A model generated the notes under the pieces. The model made no database searches. It was given only the letters and a program-made list of their open reading frames with translations, and was not told the DNA's origin. The translations under genes were made by a program, and so were the position numbers. From contig JAJZOB010000011.1 of the NCBI GenBank assembly GCA_021852135.1, forward strand, positions 1 through 15,989: a DNA stretch of 15,989 nucleotides. The letters run 5' to 3'. Shown in pieces: positions 1 through 7,767 of this stretch; within the stretch, counting starts at the first letter, position 1, and the number at the start of each line of letters is the position of its first letter. The stretch comes from Nanobdellota archaeon (GTDB taxonomy: Archaea; Nanoarchaeota; Nanoarchaeia; Parvarchaeales; Parvarchaeaceae).

Positions 1-713
1 GCTCATCGGAAACGGTATATGTCGGCTTTGCTCCATCAACAACAAATCTATTCAACAATTTTAATGACGGTGAAGCTCCCCAGCTTTCTTCAAGTTATGC
101 GGAATATGATACTGGGTCAAAAGTATTTAATTATTATGTAAATTTTAATGGTACTGCTCTTCCACAAAATTGGCATTATTCCTTAAGTTCTGGTAGTACT
201 TGTACAATAGATAATGGTGTAACTTGTACTGCTCCTTTATCTCCTTCTAGTTATGGATGTGCTTTCATTCAATACACGTATAATTTAAGCAATTTAGGGA
301 CTAAAGAAGCGTTTGATTGGGGATCTGGGCCGTTTACTCAAGATGTTAAAGCACTTTACATACAAGAAGGAGGGGGGCCGTATTGTACTCCTGGACCAGG
401 ATATTTTAACTTATTAGGTGTATCGGGGAGTACAACACTATATGGTGAGGGTGGGACTTATACTATATCAGATAACATCGGTTACCCTTCCTTTTCGGGT
501 TTTTTGAATTCAACAGATGGTTTTGTTTATCAATTTAATTATAATACTCTCACCATAACATCAGGACCTGTTGCGAGCAGTTACTTTGGTAAGAATTGGT
601 TTGCAGTTGGCGATATAAACGATAGTTCAACTCCAACCTTTTATTGGTTTGATATAAGAAACTTACCTCCTAACGATATTATGCCTTCCGTAAGTTTTGG
701 CAGCGTAGCTTAA
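1..713 (+). CDS. Surface protein with DUF2341/concanavalin-like repeat, C-terminal part
   Basis: The reading frame is open from base 3 to a TAA at 711-713, so this is the last ~236 residues of a longer gene that begins before the window. The sequence is rich in Ser, Thr, Asn, Tyr and Gly with few charges, as in extracellular archaeal proteins. The stretch GEAPQLSSSYAEYD, followed by KVFNYYVNF and then LP..W, resembles the DUF2341-associated beta-sandwich segment common in surface proteins of ARMAN and other archaea, where it introduces a lectin-like (concanavalin A-type) domain. The extreme C-terminus, RNLPPNDIMPSVSFGSV, also fits the usual end of such domains (R.yPPNgvMPsvsfG). The likely role is a secreted or cell-surface binding or adhesion protein. 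No membrane anchor follows the domain. An internal ATG at 504 is not a real start. Family recognition is from memory of the motifs, so the family name is moderately sure and the function is not known. Confidence 0.65.
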   Translation, partial: SSETVYVGFAPSTTNLFNNFNDGEAPQLSSSYAEYDTGSKVFNYYVNFNGTALPQNWHYSLSSGSTCTIDNGVTCTAPLSPSSYGCAFIQYTYNLSNLGTKEAFDWGSGPFTQDVKALYIQEGGGPYCTPGPGYFNLLGVSGSTTLYGEGGTYTISDNIGYPSFSGFLNSTDGFVYQFNYNTLTITSGPVASSYFGKNWFAVGDINDSSTPTFYWFDIRNLPPNDIMPSVSFGSVA

Positions 714-767
714 ATAATAATTTATAATATCCGTAGAATAAACCTACAACAAATCTTACATATAGAG

Positions 768-777
768 TATAAAAATA
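768..777 (+). promoter_or_regulatory. TATA box of the DNA ligase gene
   Basis: The run tataaaaata lies 20-29 nt before the ligase ATG at 797. Archaeal transcription starts about 25 nt after the TATA box, so the mRNA would begin at or next to the start codon (leaderless). The rest of the 83-base spacer shows nothing else clear. Confidence 0.5.
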
Positions 778-796
778 TAGAAAGAATAAATAAAAT

Positions 797-2527
797 ATGT
801 TATTCGAAGAGCTTTGCAATTATCTGCTTAGATTGGAGAAGACCTCGAAAAGACTTGAGATGATAGATATCCTTTCAGAGGTTTTCTCAAAGACAAAGAG
901 CGAAGAAATAAACTATACTGTAAATTTTATACAAGAGCAGTTGCTTCCGCCTTTTTATGATATTCAATTAGGGATAGCTGATAAAATGGTGGAGAAAGCC
1001 ATAGCTCTTGCATATAATAAACCGGCCTCTAGAATACTAGAGGAATACAAAAAGGTAGGTGATCTGGGAGAAGTGGCAGAGAGGGAATCAAATACTACTA
1101 ATAACAAGAAAACTGACATTACAGAGGTATACAGTAAACTTTTGAAGATAGCGAAGATTTCAGGAGATGGAAGCGTCGATGAAAAGATAAAGGAACTGTC
1201 AGAGCTTATATCCAATCTCTCCCCTATAGAATCTAAGTTTGTTATACGCTTTGTGATGGGAAAATTGCGTTTAGGCGTCGGGGAAGCAACCATAATGGAA
1301 GCTCTTTCAAAAGCAAGAACTGGCAGCCGGGAATTCAAATCCAATATAGAAAGAGCATTTAATCTTTGTTCTGATCTAGGTTACGTTGCAGAAGTTCTTT
1401 ATTCAAAAGGGAAAGAAGGAATAAACAAATTTGAGATAAATGCGATGAAACCAATAAGGCCTGCATTAGCAGAAAGATTAGGCTCTTCAAAGGAAATTTT
1501 GGAAAGAATGGGTAAATGCGCGATTGATCAGAAGCTAGATGGCTTCAGGGCACAAGTCCATAAGAAAGACAAAGAAGTAAGGGTTTTTTCCAGAAACTTG
1601 GAAGATATAACACATTTTATGCCAGAGATAGTGGAGGAAGTTAAGAAGATAGACTGTCAGGATTTAATAATAGACGGGGAAGCCTTAACATATGATGAAA
1701 ATACAAACGTTCTATATCCATTTCAGATAACAATACAAAGGAAGAGGAAGCACAATGTTGAAGAGATTTCTCAGGAATTACCATTAAGGCTTTTCGTTTT
1801 TGATATAATGCTTTTCAATAAGAAAAGCCTGATAAACGAGCCCTACATAGAAAGAAGAGGAATATTGGATAAATTGTTTTCAAATACAAAAACAATATCC
1901 AAGACAAAAATGATAATAACCGATGATGAAAAGGAGATAGACAAGTTCTTTGACCTTACAATTGAAGAAGGCTTAGAAGGGATAGTCGCAAAACGCTTAG
2001 ATTCACAGTATTCTGCAGGTGCCAGGAACTTCAACTGGATAAAAATGAAACGGTCATATAAATCAAAATTGAATGACACCATAGACCTTGTAATCTTAGG
2101 TTATTTCAAAGGCAGAGGCCAAAGGGCAGATTTCGGATTAGGGGCGGTATTAGCGGGAGTATATGACTCAAATGAAGACAAATTTAAAAGCATAACAAAA
2201 GTGGGTTCTGGTTTCTCAGAGGAGCAGTTTAAGCAGCTTTTCAAAATACTGAATGAAATAAAGGTAGACAATAAACCAGCAAGAGTTGATAGCATAATGC
2301 AACCTGACGTTTGGGTGGTTCCAAAATACGTGATAGCGGTAAAGGCAGACGAAATCACCAGGAGCCCAACGCATACCGCAGGCATGAAAGATGGCATAGG
2401 CTATGCGCTTAGATTTCCAAGAGCGGTATCTTTCATACGTACGGATAAGAAAGCAGAGGATGCAAATACTGTAAAAGATATAGTGGAAATGTACGGCCAA
2501 CAGAAAAACATAAGCATTAAAAATTAG
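797..2527 (+). CDS. lig: ATP-dependent DNA ligase
   Basis: This 576-residue protein has the normal length and order of an archaeal replicative DNA ligase, which seals nicks using ATP (some archaeal members also use ADP or NAD). The alpha-helical DNA-binding domain covers about residues 1-210. The nucleotidyltransferase motifs follow: motif I DQKLDGF with adenylated Lys246, motif III LIIDGEA (Glu295), motif IIIa LFVFDIML (333-340), motif IV EGLEGIVAKR (391-400) and motif V FNWIKMK (412-418). The OB-fold follows, and near the end is the conserved RSPTHTAGMKDGIGYALRFP segment (522-541) that contains motif VI. The position after the catalytic Lys is Leu, where many homologues have Tyr. The ATG at 797 follows a TATA box at the leaderless distance. 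The ureohydrolase gene begins 18 bases after the stop and may be co-transcribed. Chromosomal replication and repair is the expected role. Confidence 0.96.
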   Translation: MLFEELCNYLLRLEKTSKRLEMIDILSEVFSKTKSEEINYTVNFIQEQLLPPFYDIQLGIADKMVEKAIALAYNKPASRILEEYKKVGDLGEVAERESNTTNNKKTDITEVYSKLLKIAKISGDGSVDEKIKELSELISNLSPIESKFVIRFVMGKLRLGVGEATIMEALSKARTGSREFKSNIERAFNLCSDLGYVAEVLYSKGKEGINKFEINAMKPIRPALAERLGSSKEILERMGKCAIDQKLDGFRAQVHKKDKEVRVFSRNLEDITHFMPEIVEEVKKIDCQDLIIDGEALTYDENTNVLYPFQITIQRKRKHNVEEISQELPLRLFVFDIMLFNKKSLINEPYIERRGILDKLFSNTKTISKTKMIITDDEKEIDKFFDLTIEEGLEGIVAKRLDSQYSAGARNFNWIKMKRSYKSKLNDTIDLVILGYFKGRGQRADFGLGAVLAGVYDSNEDKFKSITKVGSGFSEEQFKQLFKILNEIKVDNKPARVDSIMQPDVWVVPKYVIAVKADEITRSPTHTAGMKDGIGYALRFPRAVSFIRTDKKAEDANTVKDIVEMYGQQKNISIKN

Positions 2528-2545
2528 GGGTGTATTGATGGTAGT

Positions 2546-3403
2546 ATGCTTTTAAATGAAGGTAAAGATTCGTTTTTGGAAGAAGTAGTTAGCTTCAATG
2601 ACGCTAAGTATGTAGTAGTACCTGTGCCATTAGATATAACGACAACATACCTGAAAGGAACAAAATTCGGCCCAAGATCTGTCATTGAGGCATCGCGTTC
2701 TCTGGAAAATTACGATTTTGAGGTGGATTATGAGCTTAAAGATAAGATATTCACTCTTAATGAACTTGAATTGAGCGGAGACATAAGAAATGCAATGGAA
2801 GTGATAAATTTAAGCACATCAGACCTCGTTTCTGCGGGTAAAATACCCGTATTGATAGGTGGAGAGCATACTGCAACATACGGGGCTTCATTGGCTTTCG
2901 GGGAAGATGTCGAGTTCATTATATTTGATGCGCATGCCGATTTCAAACCAGACTTCTTAAAGTTGGAGATAAACCATGCCAGCAATGCAAGGTTAGTTAA
3001 TCTCAGAAACAATGTTTCTTTGATAGGTATAAGAAGCTTGAATTTGGAGGAAAAAGAGGAATTGATAAAAAGAAAACTGTTGGTAATAACAAAGGACAAA
3101 ATAAATGATGATACAAGTATAAATTCGTTAATTAATTTGATAAGAGGCAAGAAAGTTTACATTAGCATTGACATGGATGTTTTTGATCCTTCCATAGCTC
3201 CAGGTGTTGGGACACCCCAGCCCAATGGAATACTTTACAGAGATTTTCTTAATTATGCTTCTGCCATAATACGTAATTCAGCCTTAGTTGGAATGGATAT
3301 AATGGAGACCCGGCCATTAAGCGATAACAACATAACAGAGATACTGGCGGCAAAATTAATAATAGATTTAGTTTCTTTAAACGAACTTAAAAACAGACAT
3401 TAA
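2546..3403 (+). CDS. speB: Agmatinase/arginase-family ureohydrolase
   Basis: This 285-residue member of the ureohydrolase family most likely converts agmatine to putrescine and urea, the archaeal route into polyamines; arginase or a related amidinohydrolase is the alternative. The binuclear manganese site is complete: GGEH (His108), FDAHAD (Asp128, His130, Asp132) and SIDMDVFDP (Asp209, Asp211). The loop IAPGVGTPQPNG (217-228) and the late Glu in DIMETRP (Glu254) are also typical. A His-Ala-Ser-Asn segment (144-147) sits where substrate-specificity residues lie in agmatinases, so specificity cannot be settled by eye. The ATG at 2546 has a GGGGTG stretch at 2527-2532, rather far upstream, and a ttaaaaatt TATA-like run inside the end of the ligase gene, so either read-through or its own leaderless start is possible. 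The stop codon abuts the stop of the convergent TadC-like gene with no spacer. Confidence 0.9.
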   Translation: MLLNEGKDSFLEEVVSFNDAKYVVVPVPLDITTTYLKGTKFGPRSVIEASRSLENYDFEVDYELKDKIFTLNELELSGDIRNAMEVINLSTSDLVSAGKIPVLIGGEHTATYGASLAFGEDVEFIIFDAHADFKPDFLKLEINHASNARLVNLRNNVSLIGIRSLNLEEKEELIKRKLLVITKDKINDDTSINSLINLIRGKKVYISIDMDVFDPSIAPGVGTPQPNGILYRDFLNYASAIIRNSALVGMDIMETRPLSDNNITEILAAKLIIDLVSLNELKNRH

Positions 3404-5521
3404 TTAGATGTGGGTAGCGCTTATTACTAATCCACCTACCGATGCAAATACCAATGTCACTATAAATGCTATTAATATATACAATACTATTGAAATCAGG
3501 AGCATCGATGCCATTGTGTCCCTCATCAGTATTCTGTCACCAGGCTGTGATATAGTTGATACTGCATACCCTATTATAAGGCTTAAGCTTACAATATATA
3601 TCCCTATTATAATCTGGAAAGTGTACAAAGGTATTGCTCCCCCGCTTAAATTAAATAAACTGAATGCAAATGGAACCACTGATGAAACACTGCCGCTTGA
3701 TGATGTACTTGCAGCGCTTTGTATTGAGTTTATACTTCCTGAAAGCGAAGTAAGCACAGTACCTATCAATGTGGTTAACCCAACTACTATTCCTGCCATT
3801 GCGGGGCTTATTAATCCAACTTCTACACGCATTCCAGAGGTGACCTCTTCTAGAAGCGAGCGCACCTGTTCCTCTATCCTACGCAAGTTTGTAAGATGCT
3901 TTGAAACATAAGCCGTGGCTACTGAAGCATTTCTTACGCTTTTTGCTGCAGCCGAAAGGAAAATCTTTGTAGACGCTAGAATCATTGGGGAAGGGAAAAA
4001 GCGGGTAGAGCCATTAGTTGCATTGAAAAATGCGTCTTTCAAAGACATACCTAATTTTCTAATATTGTTGATTGTTACATCAAAGAATTCTGAAACAGGG
4101 GTGTCTTTCATGTTCTCTTCTACCTTTACAAGTGTAGCTTCTGGAGGATAACCCTGTGCAAGGAAAGAACTCATTTGGGACATTGCTGCGCCGAATGAAG
4201 ACTCTATTGAGTTTAATTCTTCTTCGGTTTCTTTAAGCTGGATGACAGAAAGTTTAAGGTAAACCACTATTGAAAATCCTATGGCTGCAGTTATGAACAT
4301 CGAAACATATATTTGAGTCGGGCCGAATTTTAAAAGCAGAGGGTAAAGGAAGTAAACGGGCAGCATGAAAAGAATGAATATAAGTATAGCAGGCAAAAGC
4401 GCGCTTATGCTGATGTTTTTCTTTCCCATTTTCACAAAAAAATTACCAACCTTAGGTATGTTAGGTATATTGTTTATATCTGGTGCTCCAAATCCGCTTG
4501 GCCTTGTTAATAACTTATTTCTTATCAAGAAATAGACCATCAAAGGCAATCCGACATCGTACATCAATGCAAGCAGCAAGCCGAAATCCGGTACCGCAAC
4601 GAATGCCATTAGCATCGGGGCTAACACCAGTCCTAAAACTGGAAGCACCATTCCTATCATATATATTGTGTTTAGTGGTTCTTTTAACGATGAAGCATAT
4701 TTTGTCATTGCTTCAAAGGTTCCACCCAGTATCCTATCAGAAGCTTCATCTAGTAATCCTAATCTTGCTTCTTCTGTTTCTTGCGAAGTCGAGCTTTCTA
4801 TAAGAAAAAGTGCATCTGTAAATGCTGGGCTTGATTTTGCCCACCTCTTTGAATATTCATCCAAAGCTTCCTTTATGTTATTGTATTTTCTTGCTGCTGT
4901 ATCCCAGATAAGTTTTTTTAGATCAAGCGCTAAATAAGTCGTAAGGTTATCCGAAGCAAACTGCACAGCTCCTTCTAAATTCGGAGTCTGCCGCATAAAT
5001 ATAACCATATAAAGAATCATAGTCACAAGATCACTCGAAGACTTACTTAACCTAACAGTCATTTGTTGCTGTGGGAAAATCTGGACGCCTACAAATGAGA
5101 TAACGCCCAAAAACATAAGCACTAAACCTGCTATAATCTGACCAAAAACTAGAAGTATCACGCCCAAAAACATCAAAGCTACAAGCATGAATATTCCAAA
5201 ACCGTATAACTGCTTTGCATCAAAGTCGTATCCAAGCAGGTAAAGTAGAGTATTTATCTTTTTTTCTTGGTCTTTGTTTATATTAAACTTTATTACTTTA
5301 CCTATTGTATTTGCGCCGAAGTTTATTATTTTTGAAAAGTTTGTGGGGTTCTTTTCCTTGAATATTTTGTATTCAAGAGACCTTAATTCTTCCCTGACAT
5401 TCTCATCCTTTTTGTATAAATCGCCCGGAATTAGATTTTCTTTTGTATAATACGTATCTATAAAGTTTTTATCTATCTTCACAGAAGGCATAACCTCCTT
5501 TACTTTTTGCTTCTTAGCCAT
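3404..5521 (-). CDS. TadC/FlaJ-type pilus assembly membrane platform protein (two T2SSF domains)
   Basis: This 705-residue polytopic protein is the probable inner-membrane core of a type IV pilus-like or archaellum-like machine, the partner through which the ATPase acts. After a charged cytosolic N-terminus (1-100) come two membrane helices (about 104-147). A first T2SSF helical bundle follows (about 163-285), then helices near 286-334. A second pair of helices (about 372-424) precedes a second T2SSF domain (about 440-568), and three or four C-terminal helices end the protein (569-593, 630-655, 668-698). Duplication of the T2SSF domain is normal for archaeal FlaJ/TadC proteins, but 705 residues is long for FlaJ (usually around 550). 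The ATG lies inside the end of the ATPase gene (22-base overlap), so translation is probably coupled. A TadB/TadC or EppB-like pilus role fits as well as archaellum FlaJ. No pilin gene is present in the window. Confidence 0.85.
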   Translation of the reverse strand: MAKKQKVKEVMPSVKIDKNFIDTYYTKENLIPGDLYKKDENVREELRSLEYKIFKEKNPTNFSKIINFGANTIGKVIKFNINKDQEKKINTLLYLLGYDFDAKQLYGFGIFMLVALMFLGVILLVFGQIIAGLVLMFLGVISFVGVQIFPQQQMTVRLSKSSSDLVTMILYMVIFMRQTPNLEGAVQFASDNLTTYLALDLKKLIWDTAARKYNNIKEALDEYSKRWAKSSPAFTDALFLIESSTSQETEEARLGLLDEASDRILGGTFEAMTKYASSLKEPLNTIYMIGMVLPVLGLVLAPMLMAFVAVPDFGLLLALMYDVGLPLMVYFLIRNKLLTRPSGFGAPDINNIPNIPKVGNFFVKMGKKNISISALLPAILIFILFMLPVYFLYPLLLKFGPTQIYVSMFITAAIGFSIVVYLKLSVIQLKETEEELNSIESSFGAAMSQMSSFLAQGYPPEATLVKVEENMKDTPVSEFFDVTINNIRKLGMSLKDAFFNATNGSTRFFPSPMILASTKIFLSAAAKSVRNASVATAYVSKHLTNLRRIEEQVRSLLEEVTSGMRVEVGLISPAMAGIVVGLTTLIGTVLTSLSGSINSIQSAASTSSSGSVSSVVPFAFSLFNLSGGAIPLYTFQIIIGIYIVSLSLIIGYAVSTISQPGDRILMRDTMASMLLISIVLYILIAFIVTLVFASVGGLVISATHI

Positions 5522-7740
5522 AAATCAAATAAATTTACAATGTTTTTTCTTTCTGCAGTTCCATATTCTTCTCTTAGTCTGCTTATTATGTCATAATACT
5601 GGTCTATTGCTGCAGAGGTAAATTCAGCTTCCAATAATGAGGGGTTATTAACCTTGTTTGCATAATTAGATAAGGCATCGAGTACATCCCCTCTCGCTCT
5701 TATATTTTCAAGTACAGCGTCCCAGTTACCTGCCCAATCCTCTACCCTTGATGCTATCTCCTTTACAACATAGCTATTACCTTCTAGTAAATCGTTTGAT
5801 GGGTCGAGACTGTCTCTGTGTATATCATATTTAACTAAATCCACGAATCCATTTTCATACTGTGGGTCTTCAGTCCAGTCCTTTCTTACTTCAGTTATAT
5901 TAAGAACTCTTCTCCTTTCGCTTAGCCTGTCTTCAGTTCTTATTTTATTAACAGAAACTATCAAATCCGTTGCTTTGAAACTAGTTCTTGGAACATTTAG
6001 GTCGTTTACAACCCTATCAAATACTCCGTACGGGTTTTCACCATGTATTGTGCCCATAACACTGTTTGAAAGTGCACCTACGCGCATTGCTTCATACAGC
6101 GCCTTTGCTTCCGTGCTTCTTACTTCTCCCACAATCAACGAGCTGTCTCCAAGTCTTAATGTGGTCCTTATTCCTTCATCCGCACTCATTTCGGCCCTTT
6201 CACCCGTTATTGCGCTTTGCACTTTTAACGACAGCATATCATACCCTAATTTGACAAATGAATCAGTAGGAATCTCTAAAGTGTCTTCAACTGTTATTAT
6301 TCTGTATCTTTTCATCAGAAGTAGCATCAAAGCTGTTAACATTGATGTTTTGCCGGCTCCACGTGTACCGCTTATCAAGATTGTTCTTGCGCCTTCTACA
6401 CAGAACCAAAGTAAACCGGCTGCAAAAGGAGATATCATTTTATTGTTTATGAACAGCGGCATCGTCCAGGGTTTTTCTCTGTGCCTTCTGAATGCTATAC
6501 TTATTCCTCCAGGGGAGAGAGGGCGCTGGGCTATTGCAACTCTTGATCTAAACATGTCCGTTATTAGTTCTGTATCAAGTACGGGATGGCCTTCATCCAG
6601 GGCCCTGCCCGACATTAATCTAAACCTAGAGGACCATGCATCAACTTCTTTTGCATTAGGTATAATGTTTGAAGCGCATTCTCCATATTTTGAATGCTTG
6701 ACAAAAATGGGAGATTTGCTGATAGGCGAGTTTATGTATACATCCTCTACCATATCATCGGACAAAACTATCTCAGTCATTCCGAAACCAACGGTTAACC
6801 TAACTAGTATTCTTGCGAGTTTGTCTATGTCTTTAAAACTTAAGCTGTATCCGTTTTTACTGCTTATCTCTGCAATCATGTCCTTACTTATTTTGAAGAA
6901 AACATCTCTCATCCTTAACGGGTCAGTAAATTCATTTTCTTGTGGTCTATAATCAATCAAATTATTCCTTACCTGATCCAATATATCATATTCTTCTACA
7001 TTAAGAAGTAACTCTGGGGGAGAAAGATGATACAAGTACTGCGACATTCCAGGTATACGGTATATGGTTACTTCTGTCTGGTCTTCATCTCCTAATCTAT
7101 AATTCTCAAGTTCTACCGCGGAAAGTGGCGGCTCTGACATTATCCTTGTATATGTAAAATTTGGCCTTATAAGGGGCTTGAATATTGCTCTATAAGGTTG
7201 CCTATCTCCTATTTTATAACCTAAAATAAGGTTTAAGTTTTTGTTTACTATCCTTATTTCTGCTATCTGTGCTATTAGAGTTGAGAACTTTTCTAGAAAA
7301 GTGGAAAATAATTGTGAACCATTGTTTTCTTCCTTTACTTTAAACTCTCTTAAAAATCTTAACCCAAGCACATATGCACCCAAGGGGTCTCTTTTTAGGC
7401 GATTAAATAATATATAATTGAATTTTGATACTTCTTCGGGAAAATTTTTCTGTATATCACTGTCGAAAGGTTTTGACAGGTCTGATTCTAGTATTGCCTT
7501 ATACCTGTTTGCAAGGTCATTTAGCAGGTTTGTCTGGTCTTTTGTGTATATATAATTTCTGTCGCTTACAATTGTAAGTAGGGTTATATCACCCGATTCT
7601 ATTATCGCATTGATTATTTTTTCAAATATCTCTTCGTTGTCTTCTGGATTTGGGTAAAGGACATCTAAAGGCACTTTGTATGTAAGTGCTATTTCACCCT
7701 CTTCCCTAGAAACAGAATAATCCTTGTTTTTTAATTCCAT
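5500..7740 (-). CDS. TadA/FlaI/VirB11-type secretion ATPase
   Basis: This 746-residue cytosolic hexameric-type ATPase would power assembly or secretion through the membrane protein encoded just downstream. The catalytic half shows Walker A GTRGAGKTS (458-466, Lys464), the acidic Asp box ITVEDTLEIP (482-491), Walker B SSLIVGEVRSTEA (533-545, Glu539) and the His box MGTIHGENPYGVFDRV (562-577, His566). The N-terminal domain just before it carries VEDVYINSP (331-339), the usual start of the GspE/FlaI core, and LMSGRALDEGHPVLD (375-389). About 300 residues precede this core, much more than in typical FlaI, and the C-terminal tail after the ATPase is also long. The gene follows the S53 protease gene by 27 bases and overlaps the membrane-platform gene by 22 bases, so an operon is very likely. 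A TATA-like ataaataaaa overlapping the end of the protease gene could give an internal start. Pilus versus archaellum versus secretion cannot be decided here. Confidence 0.9.
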   Translation of the reverse strand: MELKNKDYSVSREEGEIALTYKVPLDVLYPNPEDNEEIFEKIINAIIESGDITLLTIVSDRNYIYTKDQTNLLNDLANRYKAILESDLSKPFDSDIQKNFPEEVSKFNYILFNRLKRDPLGAYVLGLRFLREFKVKEENNGSQLFSTFLEKFSTLIAQIAEIRIVNKNLNLILGYKIGDRQPYRAIFKPLIRPNFTYTRIMSEPPLSAVELENYRLGDEDQTEVTIYRIPGMSQYLYHLSPPELLLNVEEYDILDQVRNNLIDYRPQENEFTDPLRMRDVFFKISKDMIAEISSKNGYSLSFKDIDKLARILVRLTVGFGMTEIVLSDDMVEDVYINSPISKSPIFVKHSKYGECASNIIPNAKEVDAWSSRFRLMSGRALDEGHPVLDTELITDMFRSRVAIAQRPLSPGGISIAFRRHREKPWTMPLFINNKMISPFAAGLLWFCVEGARTILISGTRGAGKTSMLTALMLLLMKRYRIITVEDTLEIPTDSFVKLGYDMLSLKVQSAITGERAEMSADEGIRTTLRLGDSSLIVGEVRSTEAKALYEAMRVGALSNSVMGTIHGENPYGVFDRVVNDLNVPRTSFKATDLIVSVNKIRTEDRLSERRRVLNITEVRKDWTEDPQYENGFVDLVKYDIHRDSLDPSNDLLEGNSYVVKEIASRVEDWAGNWDAVLENIRARGDVLDALSNYANKVNNPSLLEAEFTSAAIDQYYDIISRLREEYGTAERKNIVNLFDLWLRSKK

Positions 7741-7767
7741 TACTACTATATTATTATTTGCAAGCTT

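Noticed and set aside
504..713. Separate 69-codon gene
   Set aside because: The frame is open upstream to the window edge and the upstream residues belong to the same surface-protein domain, so the ATG at 504 is internal.
714..796. Possible hairpin gtag...ctac before the ligase
   Set aside because: Only four pairs with a loop in AT-rich DNA; not stable and likely chance.
3408..3911. Plus-strand open frame of 167 codons just after the agmatinase
   Set aside because: It is antisense to the hydrophobic C-terminal part of the TadC-like protein, so its own apparent hydrophobicity mirrors that gene.
5975..6952. Long plus-strand open frame (325 codons) opposite the secretion ATPase
   Set aside because: It lies entirely antisense to a gene with complete Walker A, Walker B and His-box motifs. 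Its translation shows no family pattern, and such shadows are common where coding-strand codon use avoids stops on the other strand.
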